Below, piece after piece: positions 26,518-36,959 of a DNA stretch of 64,000 nucleotides (position 1 is the first letter of the stretch; each line of letters opens with the position of its first letter). Under the pieces are notes generated by a model. That model saw only the letters and a list, made by a program, of their open reading frames with translations. It was not told the origin of the DNA and ran no database searches. This stretch comes from Sporanaerobium hydrogeniformans (GTDB lineage: Bacteria > Bacillota > Clostridia > Lachnospirales > Cellulosilyticaceae): NCBI RefSeq assembly GCF_002735925.1, contig NZ_PEDL01000008.1:1-64000 (forward strand), read 5' to 3'. The position numbers and the translations under genes were made by a program.

Positions 26518-27345
26518 ATGAACAAAAATTATTTAAGTCCATTAGAAATTACCGAGTATACGATTGAAGGTGGCATCAACAAAGTAAATCGTCCTTTTAA
26601 AATCGTCCTTTTAATGGCAATTATGGCGGGTGTTTATATTGCATTAGGAGGTTTTGCATCATCGGTTGCAGCCCATGATATTGCTAATAAAGGTTTAGCT
26701 AAATTAGTAACTGGTGCCGTATTCCCCATTGGATTAATGTTTGTCGTTATTAATGGAGCTGATCTTTTTACAGGTAACTGTTTAATTGCTGTTTCTTATT
26801 TCCATAAGCGTACAACAATTATAGCTTTCATTAAAAACTTAGCCATTGTTTTATTTGGTAACTTCCTAGGAGCAGTAAGTATCGCTTTTTTAGTTGCTAA
26901 CAGCGGGCTTCTTACTATGAGCGATAACCGCTTTGGAGGATATGTGCTTAAAACAGCTTTTTCAAAAACACATTTACCTTTTACTCAGGCACTTTGCCTT
27001 GCTATTTTATGTAATATTTTTGTATGTGCAGGTATTTGGATGATTTATAGTGCTAAGGATGTAACTGGAAAAGTCTTTGCTGGTTTCTTTTCTATTTTTG
27101 CTTTTGCAATTAGTGGAGCAGAGCACGTTGTAGCTAACATGTACTATGTCCCTCTTGCTTTATTTGTAAAAGGTAACGAAGCTTTTGTTGAAGCAGCCCA
27201 CTTAGTCGATCAGGTAAATACTTTAACCTGGGGGAATTTTTTGTTTAATAATGTAGTGCCTGTTACTATTGGTAATATTTTAGGTGGACTTTTCATTGGA
27301 ATTATGTATTATTTTATCTTTAAAAAAGACTTAAAAAGTAATTAA
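26518..27345 (+). CDS. Formate/nitrite transporter (FNT) channel
   Basis: 275 aa with six membrane helices and the FNT signature ADLFTGNCL, plus the second half motif SGAEHVVANMYYVPLAL. FNT proteins are pentameric channels for formate, nitrite or hydrosulfide. The fhs-folD pair in the window argues for formate, but the pore specificity cannot be read here. Start ATG 26518 has AAAAGGAG 8 nt upstream; an ATG 9 bp earlier is less well placed. Monocistronic, with its own promoter and a strong terminator. Confidence 0.93.
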   Translation: MNKNYLSPLEITEYTIEGGINKVNRPFKIVLLMAIMAGVYIALGGFASSVAAHDIANKGLAKLVTGAVFPIGLMFVVINGADLFTGNCLIAVSYFHKRTTIIAFIKNLAIVLFGNFLGAVSIAFLVANSGLLTMSDNRFGGYVLKTAFSKTHLPFTQALCLAILCNIFVCAGIWMIYSAKDVTGKVFAGFFSIFAFAISGAEHVVANMYYVPLALFVKGNEAFVEAAHLVDQVNTLTWGNFLFNNVVPVTIGNILGGLFIGIMYYFIFKKDLKSN

Positions 27346-27391
27346 TTTAAACAGAAGAGGACTGTGTTGAAGCAGTCCTCTTCTGTTTAAA
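27346..27391. terminator. Terminator after the FNT gene
   Basis: 19-bp perfect stem, 27346-27364 with 27373-27391, loop of 8 nt. Its arms start TTTAAACAG, so T/A tracts flank both sides. Confidence 0.85.
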
Positions 27392-27453
27392 TAGCCTATT
27401 TTAAGGTAAACAAGTAAATGATAGTATCTTTAAGTGAAGAAAGGAAAGAGACG

Positions 27454-28407
27454 ATGCTTATTGATGAAGCTATTGTATATTTTATTACATCATTAGAAAC
27501 CCAACAACTTTCAATACACTCTATTCGTGCCTATAGTCAAGATTTAAACCAATGGCGTGCATACCTTGATGCACAAATGACCTTAGACCAACTCAGCTTT
27601 AAGGATTTTCAAACCTATTTTATACATATAAATACGCTTAAACCCAGTTCTTTAAAACGTAAGCGAGTAGTATTACGTCGCTTCTTAGAGTTTTGTTATA
27701 AAAAAAGACTTTGTAAAGAAAGATTGCATGAATATATTGATCCTATTAAATCAAAAAAAAGTAATGCACCTAAAGAAATTTTAAGTAAAGAGGAAATTCA
27801 TACACTATGGGCTTATTTAGAAAAAGAAATAGAGACAAAAGCACATACCCTTACAACAAGTTATGAACAATTTAATTATTATTATGCCTGTAGGAATAAA
27901 CTTCTTGTAGCGCTCCTTCTTTATACTGGAGCAAGAGCAAGTGAGATTGTAGGACTTAAAAAACAAGATCTTCAACTTAAAACAGGACAGATTACTCTTT
28001 TAGCTAAAGGTCATAAATACAATCCAATTCCCATACATAGTTCTCTAAAAGAAGCCTTCAACCAGTATATGCAGCAGCTTGAAGTACTACAAGACCAAGA
28101 AATACACAGACTCCTCTTAAGTGATTATTTATTCCCAAGCCGTCTTCATCCTAAAAAACCGATTACAACACGCACTCTTCATGATTTAATGAATAAACTC
28201 TCAAATATTCTTGGGCGTCATATTCATGCTCACTTATTTAGACATACTTTTGCCTCTTATTGCATTGCAGCACATATGGATATTTCAACGATCTCTTCAT
28301 TAATTTCTCACAGCAATCCTTCTATTACACTTTCTATTTATACCCATGAAATCGATGCACATAACAAAGAAGAACAACTTAAAAAGCTGCCTTCCTTTAC
28401 CGAATAA
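27454..28407 (+). CDS. Tyrosine recombinase, XerC/XerD-like
   Basis: 317 aa from ATG 27454 (AAAGGA about 10 nt upstream). The N-terminal SAM-like core-binding domain (FITSLETQQLSIHSIRAYSQD) is followed by a full catalytic set: R in YTGARASEIVGL, K in LAKGHKYNPI, H-x-x-R in HLFRHTFASY, H in LISHSNPSIT and the nucleophile Y in LSIYTHEID. It may be a chromosome dimer resolvase or an integrase of a mobile element; the lack of flanking element genes favours a housekeeping Xer. The stop overlaps the convergent aldehyde dehydrogenase gene by 11 bp. Confidence 0.88.
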   Translation: MLIDEAIVYFITSLETQQLSIHSIRAYSQDLNQWRAYLDAQMTLDQLSFKDFQTYFIHINTLKPSSLKRKRVVLRRFLEFCYKKRLCKERLHEYIDPIKSKKSNAPKEILSKEEIHTLWAYLEKEIETKAHTLTTSYEQFNYYYACRNKLLVALLLYTGARASEIVGLKKQDLQLKTGQITLLAKGHKYNPIPIHSSLKEAFNQYMQQLEVLQDQEIHRLLLSDYLFPSRLHPKKPITTRTLHDLMNKLSNILGRHIHAHLFRHTFASYCIAAHMDISTISSLISHSNPSITLSIYTHEIDAHNKEEQLKKLPSFTE

Positions 28408-29752
28408 GCTTCTTAATAACTGGAAGCTTATTGGTATAAGGTGGATAGCGAAGAGGTAACTCGTAAGGAGAACTTGTAAGAATTGTTTTTTCATGGGAAA
28501 AAGTTTGGAAGCTCCAATAACCATGATACTGGCCCATGCCACTATAACCCACTCCACCAAAAGGAACACGACTACTTGTTAAGTGCAAGAGCGTATCATT
28601 AATACAGCCCCCACCAAAAGAAAGGTGTTTAAGCCAATAACGAAGACGTCTTTTGTCTTCTCCAAACAAATAACATGCCAAAGGTTTAGGATAACGTTCT
28701 ATAAGACGCAATGCACCTTCTAAGCTTTTGAAAGGAATAATAGGTAAAATAGGTCCAAAAATTTCTTCTTGCATGCAAGCATCACTGGGTGATACAGGAT
28801 AGAGCAGAGTAGGTTCAATATACAAGTCATCTGTATTAAAGTGTCCTCCATAATAAATCTTTTCTTCATCTATTAACTGTAACAAACGCACATAACTTGC
28901 TTCATTAATAATACGTGTCATTTTTTTAGGATCATGATATGTTTTCTTTAATAAAGCAGTCATCGCAAAAAGTAATTTTTGCGCACAATTTTCATGAACT
29001 AGTACATAATCTGGAGCAACACAAGTTTGCCCTGCATTTAAAAATTTCCCCCATAAGATTCGTTTAGCAGCTAAGGGGATATTGGCATCATAATCTACAA
29101 TTACAGGACTTTTTCCACCTAATTCTAAAGTTACAGGCACAAGAGACTGACTTACTTTTTCCATAATTTTTTTAGCTGTTTGTGTGCCCCCTGTAAAGAA
29201 AACATAGTCCAGGGGATGCTCAAGAAGCTGATGACTGATCTGAGCATCTCCCTCAACAACACATACATAATACGAAGGGAAAACCTGGCGTAAAATCTTT
29301 CGGATGATTTTGTTTGTAGCAGGTGTATGTTCAGAAGGCTTAAGGATACAGCAGTTGCCTGCCGCAATAGCGCCAACAAGTGGTGTAAGTGCTAATTGAA
29401 AAGGATAGTTAAATGGTGCATAAATAAGACATACCCCATAAGGTTCTTTATAAATGCGCAGACTACTTTTTAAAAGTGGAAGTACACCTGGTTTTAATGT
29501 AGGTTTAGCCCAACTTTTTAGTGACTTTGTTATATGATTAAGTTCAGCTACAACAGTATAAATCTCAGTTAAATAGGTCTCAAAGGCAGGTTTTTTAAAA
29601 TCCTTATAGAGTGCCTTTGCAATTTCATCTTGATGAACTAAAATTTGTTTTTTAAGCTCTCTAAGATGCTTTAATCGAAAGTCTATATCGTATGTTTTCC
29701 TTTTATAAAAAAAGTAATGCATTTGTTGAATTTTTTCAGATAAATTTTGCAT
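28397..29752 (-). CDS. NAD(P)-dependent aldehyde dehydrogenase, class 3/YwdH-like
   Basis: 451 aa. Conserved blocks are LELGGKSPVIVD with the catalytic glutamate, the nucleophile in LNAGQTCVAPDYV, PFNYPFQLALTPL, EEIFGPILPI and the family end PYELPLRYPPYTNKL, typical of fatty-aldehyde dehydrogenases. It oxidises long or medium-chain aldehydes. AGAGGTGA lies before the ATG. The 3' ends of this gene and the recombinase overlap by 11 bp with a small inverted repeat there. Confidence 0.92.
   Translation of the reverse strand: MQNLSEKIQQMHYFFYKRKTYDIDFRLKHLRELKKQILVHQDEIAKALYKDFKKPAFETYLTEIYTVVAELNHITKSLKSWAKPTLKPGVLPLLKSSLRIYKEPYGVCLIYAPFNYPFQLALTPLVGAIAAGNCCILKPSEHTPATNKIIRKILRQVFPSYYVCVVEGDAQISHQLLEHPLDYVFFTGGTQTAKKIMEKVSQSLVPVTLELGGKSPVIVDYDANIPLAAKRILWGKFLNAGQTCVAPDYVLVHENCAQKLLFAMTALLKKTYHDPKKMTRIINEASYVRLLQLIDEEKIYYGGHFNTDDLYIEPTLLYPVSPSDACMQEEIFGPILPIIPFKSLEGALRLIERYPKPLACYLFGEDKRRLRYWLKHLSFGGGCINDTLLHLTSSRVPFGGVGYSGMGQYHGYWSFQTFSHEKTILTSSPYELPLRYPPYTNKLPVIKKLIR
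28403..28432. terminator. Inverted repeat at the overlapping convergent 3' ends
   Basis: AATAAGCTTC (28403-28412) and GAAGCTTATT (28423-28432), loop of 10 nt, across the stop codons of the recombinase and the aldehyde dehydrogenase. It could stop both transcripts, but its stem lies within the dehydrogenase reading frame. Confidence 0.5.
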
Positions 29753-29942
29753 AAATCACCTCTATTTTTTATTTCTACTTGTATTATAAACTTATTTTTC
29801 TTTGAAGTCATTTTTTTATTGATACTATTTCCTCCATTTACATGAGACAATAGTTTGCAGATTTGCAAATCATTACTTCTTATAGTCGTAGAAGATTAGG
29901 GTAAACTAATTTTATAAATCACATACTGTAGGGGGATAAAAA

Positions 29943-30710
29943 ATGTATAATAAAGTGCTGCTAATCATACTACTTCTTAGTTTAAGTTGTCCATTTACAA
30001 GTTATGCCAAATCCAAAACTTCTAGAGATGTGCCAGGTACAGCTATTTTTGTAATGGCTGAAAAGCCTCTCATACCCATTGAGACAAGAAAAATTCAAAT
30101 CGAACGCCCTGAGCTCAGTCTTCGCTTAGAAATCCCTCAATTGAGAGGGCTTCAACAAAAAAAGTTTGAAAAAGAACTGAATAAGTCTTTTTTAGAAGAA
30201 GCTCAAAAAATTCAAAAAACGGCTATTCAAACAGCTGAAATGTATAATAAAGATCTTTTAAAGGATGGTTTACCACCTGTTAAGTTTGAAGTTGTTAAAA
30301 ACTATTCAGTAAAAGAAGCTCCTTCTCCTTATTTAGTATTAAGTCTTTTCGATTATCAATACAGTGGAGGAGCACATGGTATAAGTTACCAAAATTATCT
30401 AGTTATTGATACTGCATTAGGAAAAAAAGTAGCTTTAAAAGATTTATTTAAAGAAAACACCAATTATATTTCTGTTATTAATGGTGAAATTAAAAAACAA
30501 ATGCAAGAAAGAGAAGCTCAAGGTGCTTACTTTTTTTCAGGAGCTGAAGGCTTTGTAAGTATTTCTGAACATCAAATCTTCTATCTTAACAAACAAGGAG
30601 ATGTCGTTATTGTTTTTAACATCTATGAAATTGCACCTTATGCAGCAGGTATTGTTGAATTTACTATTCCAAAAGCTATCTTATCACCTTATTTAAAGGA
30701 AGCAGCTTAA
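29943..30710 (+). CDS. Secreted DUF3298/DUF4163 protein
   Basis: 255 aa with a signal peptide (residues 1-23, VLLIILLLSLSCPFTSYA with cleavage near AKS). The C-terminal half contains DYQYSGGAHGISYQNYLVID and a VALKDLF motif, both typical of the DUF3298 fold found in RsiV-like anti-sigma factors and PdaC-like hydrolases. There is no sigma-factor neighbour and no deacetylase domain, so it is a free extracytoplasmic sensor-like domain of unknown function. GGGG precedes the ATG. Divergent from the aldehyde dehydrogenase. Confidence 0.8.
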   Translation: MYNKVLLIILLLSLSCPFTSYAKSKTSRDVPGTAIFVMAEKPLIPIETRKIQIERPELSLRLEIPQLRGLQQKKFEKELNKSFLEEAQKIQKTAIQTAEMYNKDLLKDGLPPVKFEVVKNYSVKEAPSPYLVLSLFDYQYSGGAHGISYQNYLVIDTALGKKVALKDLFKENTNYISVINGEIKKQMQEREAQGAYFFSGAEGFVSISEHQIFYLNKQGDVVIVFNIYEIAPYAAGIVEFTIPKAILSPYLKEAA

Positions 30711-30807
30711 ACAATATTTTTAAAGCCATTAAAAATTGTAAGTTATTTAAAAGTAGTGTAAGATAAGAGGGAAGAGATTCCTAGCCAATCAAAGAAAGGA
30801 AAATACT

Positions 30808-31176
30808 ATGGAACTTCATTATTTATCTCCTAAACCTTCACGAAAAGGTTATCAAAATAATATTATTTGGGGAATATTTATTATAAGTATAATTTTTATA
30901 GGCTACTGGATGCTTTCTGCCTCTGAAAACTATAGTACACCAACTTTAGTTGGAAAATGGAAATCCCAAGAAACTGGACACACTATTACTTTCACGGAAG
31001 AAGGAGAAGTACTTAAGGAAGGAAAAACACTTTTAGGTACTTATCATATTCTTTCACCTAATCAATTGGAGTATCAGATTGATGATAAGACCTTTGTAAT
31101 GATTTATCAGATAGAAGGACGTGAGCTAAGTTGGGGAGAAACCACTTCTTCATTAGAAGTTTTTACAAGGAAATAG
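30808..31176 (+). CDS. Small membrane-anchored lipocalin-like (DUF5640) protein
   Basis: 122 aa. After a basic head (PKPSRKGYQNN) there is one membrane helix (about residues 20-37, IIWGIFIISIIFIGYWML) and an outside beta-rich domain starting TLVGKWKSQETGHTITFTE and containing LGTYHILSPNQLEYQI. This is the pattern of the DUF5640 lipocalin-like domain. GAAAGGAAA precedes the ATG. Role unknown; it may form a unit with the secreted protein 97 bp upstream. Confidence 0.7.
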   Translation: MELHYLSPKPSRKGYQNNIIWGIFIISIIFIGYWMLSASENYSTPTLVGKWKSQETGHTITFTEEGEVLKEGKTLLGTYHILSPNQLEYQIDDKTFVMIYQIEGRELSWGETTSSLEVFTRK

Positions 31177-31226
31177 AAAACAATACCTGTTAGCAAATAT
31201 TTTTTAGTTAAGTAAGGAGTGAAAAA

Positions 31227-33188
31227 ATGAATACACTCAATCATACTGAGTTAGAAGTAGTGTATGAACAGGCTTATCGAAGTGGGCGATTAGCATGGAG
31301 TAGTCAAATGTCTAAGGGTGAACCAGGTTATTTAAAAGCATTAGATAATATTGTTCAATCACCTGATGTAGCATCCGAAGTCTCTCTAGGACTTATTGAT
31401 ATTCCTATTGATAAAATCGTAGGAACTTATACACATTCACGCAGTATTTCCTTTGCACAAAATTTTATGCCTCTTATGCCACCTCATTCTGAGTTTGCTT
31501 CTAAATGGATGTCACTTTATGCCCATCATATTAAAGAAGGCATTACAGACCCTATTAAAGTTTATGAATACCTTAACCGTTTTTTTGTAATAGAGGGAAA
31601 CAAAAGGGTGAGTGTGTTAAAATTCGTACAAGGTACTACTATTCGAGGTTATGTCACACGCCTTGTACCTAAAAAAGATAGTGAAGATAAAAAAACAAGC
31701 ATTTATTATGAATTTATGAATTTTTATAAATATACAGGAATTAATACCATTTGGTTTTCTGAATTAGGACGTTTTACAGAACTATTAACCTTTATTCGTC
31801 AATATGGTGAATTAATAAAAGATGAAGATTATCAAAAAGCTTTTTTAGCAAATGTTTATCGCCCCTTTCGCCAACTTTATTTAGAAGAGGGGGGACAAAA
31901 GTTAGATATGACTACTGGGGATGCTTTTTTAACTTTTATTAAAATCTATGGCCTTCCTGTAGAAGTTACGCCTGAAAAAGACTTGCAAAATATTAAAAAA
32001 CTAATGAGTGAATTAAAAGTTTTAGAAAAAGAAGCAAGCAATGTAAAGACTGATCAAATTCAAAGCCCTAAAAAACGTGTACTTACTTCCCTTACCGATT
32101 TAGTCGTACCTAAGAAAATACTTAAGGTAGCTTTTGTTTATGCTAAAACAACAAAAGAATCTGGATGGGTATATGCTCATGAATTAGGTAGGTTACATAT
32201 TAGTGATAGCTTCAAGCATCAAATTGTAACAACTAAGATTGAGAATGTACCTGAAAATGATAGTGCTTATGAGACTTTAAAACAGTTAGCACAAGAAAAC
32301 TATGATATTATTTTTACAACTAGTCCTACCTTTGTAGCACCTTCTCTCAAAGCTGCAATGGAATATCCTTCTATTAAATTTTTTAATTGTGCAGCCACAC
32401 ATTCTTATAAATCCTTAACTTTATATTATGGAAGGATACATGAACCACGTTATTTATTAGGGATGATTGCAGGGGCTATGACTCAAACCAATACGATTGG
32501 TTATGTTGCTCCGTATCCTATTTCAGAGGTGGTAAGTAGTATTAACGCCTTTACACTAGGAGCACGTGCTGTTAATCCACGTATTACCGTTAAGGCTATG
32601 TGGACCTATAGATGGGATAACCCAGAAGGAGGACTACATGTAGCAGAACGTTTAAGAGAGGAAGGCGCCGATATCATTTCTAACGAAGATTTACCTATTC
32701 CTGGAGACAGTTCTAAGACCTATGGCGTCTATAAAATAGATGAAAAGACTCAAGAAAAAACGCATTATGCCATGGCAATTTGGAATTGGGGTGTTTTTTA
32801 TGAACGGGTTATACAAAATATTTTAAATGGTACATGGAAAAGTATTTATGAAGAATCAAGTAATCCCGAAATTCCTATGAATTTTTGGTTAGGTATGAAT
32901 ACCGGTATTGTTGATCTTCTTTATTCCAATCGTCAAATCAATCACCCAATGAAACTTCTTATTGAAAGTGTTAAAAAATCTATTATTCGTAATGAGTTTA
33001 CTATTTTTGAGGGCCCACTTTATGATCAGTATCATCAGCTACGTGTTAAGTCAGGAGAAATATTAGATTACGAAGATATTGTTCATATGGATTGGCTGAT
33101 AGAAGGTGTAGACGGTCAACTTCCTGATTTAAAAGATTTAAAACCAACAGACCCGTTTTCCTATATGAGAGGACTTATCAAACATTAA
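31227..33188 (+). CDS. ParB/Srx-like N-domain fused to BMP-type binding domain
   Basis: 653 aa, no signal peptide. Residues about 50-160 contain VYEYLNRFFVIEGNKRVSVL, which looks like the ParB/sulfiredoxin nucleotide-binding turn. From about 300 it continues as a periplasmic-binding-fold domain of the BMP/PnrA type: KILKVAFVYAKTTKESGWVY, IIFTTSPTFVAPSL, NCAATHSYKSLTL and IGYVAPYPISEVVSSINAF. BMP-type lipoproteins bind nucleosides outside the cell, but this one has no export signal, so it probably senses a ligand inside. AAGGAG precedes the ATG. Function unknown. Confidence 0.8.
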   Translation: MNTLNHTELEVVYEQAYRSGRLAWSSQMSKGEPGYLKALDNIVQSPDVASEVSLGLIDIPIDKIVGTYTHSRSISFAQNFMPLMPPHSEFASKWMSLYAHHIKEGITDPIKVYEYLNRFFVIEGNKRVSVLKFVQGTTIRGYVTRLVPKKDSEDKKTSIYYEFMNFYKYTGINTIWFSELGRFTELLTFIRQYGELIKDEDYQKAFLANVYRPFRQLYLEEGGQKLDMTTGDAFLTFIKIYGLPVEVTPEKDLQNIKKLMSELKVLEKEASNVKTDQIQSPKKRVLTSLTDLVVPKKILKVAFVYAKTTKESGWVYAHELGRLHISDSFKHQIVTTKIENVPENDSAYETLKQLAQENYDIIFTTSPTFVAPSLKAAMEYPSIKFFNCAATHSYKSLTLYYGRIHEPRYLLGMIAGAMTQTNTIGYVAPYPISEVVSSINAFTLGARAVNPRITVKAMWTYRWDNPEGGLHVAERLREEGADIISNEDLPIPGDSSKTYGVYKIDEKTQEKTHYAMAIWNWGVFYERVIQNILNGTWKSIYEESSNPEIPMNFWLGMNTGIVDLLYSNRQINHPMKLLIESVKKSIIRNEFTIFEGPLYDQYHQLRVKSGEILDYEDIVHMDWLIEGVDGQLPDLKDLKPTDPFSYMRGLIKH

Positions 33189-33218
33189 AAAGGTGCTTCC
33201 TAAGAGGAGCACCTTTTT
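33187..33218. terminator. Bidirectional terminator
   Basis: AAAAAGGTGCT (33187-33197) with AGCACCTTTTT (33208-33218). An inner TCCT/AGGA extends the stem past a bulged T. It sits between convergent genes. Confidence 0.9.
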
Positions 33219-33813
33219 AAAGTTCTAAAACATAATAATTATAACCATTAATTAGAGTGATTTCTTTATAGTTTAAGATACGCTTAGCATTAGAAGCATA
33301 CGTAAAATGATTATGACCATATACATGATAGCTGGGTTTTAAAATCTCATAAACATCATAGAAGGCTTTAAATCCCTTATGACAAACACTATCTGGTTCA
33401 TCACCTAGATAAAGAGTAGGAGAATGAGTTACTAAAATATCGATAGAACCTTTAGCAAGCTTTATTAATTTTTTTGTACGTTTTTGCATCTGTATTTCTG
33501 TATATTGATGAGGTCCACCTGTATATTCCATAGAGCCTCCTAAACCTGCTAAGCGTAAACCATTAAATTGAATAACCTTATCTTCCAAACAATCACAGCC
33601 TTCAGGGGGCTTTTTACCATAATTCTTATCGTGATTCCCATGTACATAAAAAACAGGCACCGCTAACATAGTCACTAAAAAAGAGAGATAAGAAGCTTTT
33701 AAATCTCCACAAGAAATGACACAATCAATATCTTCAAATTTACTTTTATCAAAATAATCCCAAAGGTAAGTACTTTCCACATCAGATACAAGAAGTATTT
33801 TCATCCTATTCAT
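33217..33813 (-). CDS. Metallophosphoesterase (calcineurin-like)
   Basis: 198 aa. Dinuclear metal-site blocks are visible: SCGDLK, YVHGNHDKN, VTHSPT and the last block GHNHFTYA. The first block reads SDVES where the usual motif is D-x-H, so a ligand position is Glu instead of His. This is a small cytoplasmic phosphoesterase with no predicted substrate. Its 3' end is close to the ParB/BMP gene, which runs the other way, and they share a terminator. Confidence 0.88.
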   Translation of the reverse strand: MNRMKILLVSDVESTYLWDYFDKSKFEDIDCVISCGDLKASYLSFLVTMLAVPVFYVHGNHDKNYGKKPPEGCDCLEDKVIQFNGLRLAGLGGSMEYTGGPHQYTEIQMQKRTKKLIKLAKGSIDILVTHSPTLYLGDEPDSVCHKGFKAFYDVYEILKPSYHVYGHNHFTYASNAKRILNYKEITLINGYNYYVLEL

Positions 33814-34002
33814 CCTTTATTTCGCCAAAATTTACTCTATTTATTTAGATTATACACTAAAAAAGAAAAACTGCCTACTTTTAAAATGGCTTGCTTTATC
33901 AACAGAAAAGAAAATGAATCAGGTTTTAGATTTTTATAAATTTAAGGCATGTTCAACTTTTTCTTATCATATATATGTTGTAGACAAGTTGGGGGGATGA
34001 AA

Positions 34003-35352
34003 ATGATGCATCAAATCAAAAATAAAAATGTCCTTTTTTCTTTTTTTATAATTCTTTTATTAATTTGTATCTGGTTCTCAAGAGACTTTCATTTATCATG
34101 GGTAGAAGTGTATCCTAACGAGGCAAAAGTAACTATCAACTTTTTATTTCCTATGGTACAGGAACAGTTAGAGGATGCATTAGAAATCATCTACGAATCA
34201 CCTTATATAAGCAAGTTTGAGTACCAGGTAAAATGGCTCTCATCAAGTGTAGCTGAGCTACATATTAAGGAAGAGAGTGTTTTAAAAGGTCAAAAAGTAC
34301 AGCTTGTAGTACGTGAGCTTCCAAGCACTATTCCTTTTGTCACTAAAAGTATGACGCTACCTATTCAGTTTCAAACACCTGTTCAAGTAGTAGAGCCAAT
34401 GGGTGAAAAGCTTATTGCTACGGAAAGTCCTTTTTATGTAAGATTCAACACACCTATGAATAAAAATAAAATACATCATTATTTAGAATGTGATGGAAGT
34501 TTTTATATTAAGCCTGCAAGATTTAGTAATCAAGAGGGGAAAGAATCAGAAGATTTATCGTGTTATATTTTTACCCCTAAGGAGCCTTTAGAAAATGGCA
34601 GGCGCTATATCCTTTCTTTCAGAAAAGGGCTTCCTGCTCAATCAGGTGCTTTATTGCAAGAAGATTACTCTATTTTATTGCAAACAGATACAAAACCAAT
34701 TATTTCAGGGACTTATCCAACTTCTGAAAGTAAATGGATTGGTTTATATCCTCGTTTCACCTTGGAAACACAGACACCTGTCATAGGAGGAACTTTGAAA
34801 ATCAATGGTGAAAACATTAAGGCACAGTTAAAAACCCCCTATGAGCTCTTCTTTTTAGCTGAAAAGGTGCTTGCACCCCAAACAACCTATACAGCTGAGT
34901 TTCAAGTTGAAGCAGTAACAGGCGAAAAAAGTGAAAAGAAAACGATTACATTTACAACAGTTGACTTAGAAGAAAATAGAATTTGGTTAGAAGTAGAAGT
35001 GAGTAAAACGCCTCAGGTTAAAGTGTATCAAGGTTCAAAACTTATTAAAACAATGCCTTGTTCTTTAGGACTAGATGAAAAAGAAACACCCCTAGGTACC
35101 TATTACATACAGAGTAAAGAAGATGTTTATACTAATAGTAAAACGCAAGAAGGCGCAAATTTTTGGCTTCCCTTTACAGAGCAGTTTGGTTTTCAAGGGC
35201 TTATACGCGATAATTATTGGCAAGTAAAAAATCATGCACCTAATCAACTAGGATTTACAAAAACAACAGGTAATATTGTATTAAGTGATGAAGATGCACG
35301 TTGGCTTTATGAGAAAGTAATGATACATACAATGGTTATTTTGCATCATTAA
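34003..35352 (+). CDS. Membrane-anchored L,D-transpeptidase-like protein lacking catalytic Cys/His
   Basis: 449 aa from ATG 34003 (a G6 tract lies 6 nt upstream; another ATG follows directly). Domains: one membrane helix (about residues 11-28), a middle SbsA/Ig-like region (FYVRFNTPMNKNKIHHYL), and a C-terminal YkuD fold recognised by RIWLEVEVSKTPQVKVYQGS, CSLGLDEKETPLGTY and LSDEDARWLYEKV. The active-site motif SHGC(I/V)(R/N)L reads TTGNIVL: the nucleophile Cys is Asn (codon 35272-35274) and the motif His is Thr. The upstream H of YGIHG reads FGFQG. The frame is intact, so this appears to be a maintained non-catalytic cell-wall protein. Confidence 0.8.
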   Translation: MMHQIKNKNVLFSFFIILLLICIWFSRDFHLSWVEVYPNEAKVTINFLFPMVQEQLEDALEIIYESPYISKFEYQVKWLSSSVAELHIKEESVLKGQKVQLVVRELPSTIPFVTKSMTLPIQFQTPVQVVEPMGEKLIATESPFYVRFNTPMNKNKIHHYLECDGSFYIKPARFSNQEGKESEDLSCYIFTPKEPLENGRRYILSFRKGLPAQSGALLQEDYSILLQTDTKPIISGTYPTSESKWIGLYPRFTLETQTPVIGGTLKINGENIKAQLKTPYELFFLAEKVLAPQTTYTAEFQVEAVTGEKSEKKTITFTTVDLEENRIWLEVEVSKTPQVKVYQGSKLIKTMPCSLGLDEKETPLGTYYIQSKEDVYTNSKTQEGANFWLPFTEQFGFQGLIRDNYWQVKNHAPNQLGFTKTTGNIVLSDEDARWLYEKVMIHTMVILHH

Positions 35353-35394
35353 TCACTTTTATGCTAAAATATTCAATAAGATAAATAGTGTATC

Positions 35395-35422
35395 TTGATA
35401 TTTTGACATTTTATGTTAAAAT
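35395..35422 (+). promoter_or_regulatory. Candidate promoter of gdhA
   Basis: TTGATA (35395-35400), 16-nt spacer, TAAAAT (35417-35422). A nearby TTGACA at 35403 has no -10 at proper distance. Start codon is 52 bp downstream. Confidence 0.4.
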
Positions 35423-35431
35423 AGCAATTAG

Positions 35432-36823
<1,392 letters not shown>

Positions 36824-36838
36824 AAAATAATAAACATG

Positions 36839-36869
36839 AAAAGCTCACTTCCATTTGAAGTGAGCTTTT
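36839..36869 (+). terminator. Terminator of gdhA
   Basis: AAAAGCTCACTTC (36839-36851) with its complement (36857-36869), 5-nt loop, then ATTTTAATTT. Confidence 0.85.
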
Positions 36870-36959
36870 CATTTTAATTTATCTATTGTCTAAATAAATA
36901 ATATACTATAATATAATAGTAGATCATTTAAAAATATAATAGTTGTTGGGGGACGTAGT

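Noticed and set aside
27454-28407. Tyrosine recombinase as the integrase of a local mobile element
   Set aside because: Its neighbours are ordinary genes and no att repeats are seen beside it; the att-like repeats at 60144 and 61270 fit a serine recombinase target better.
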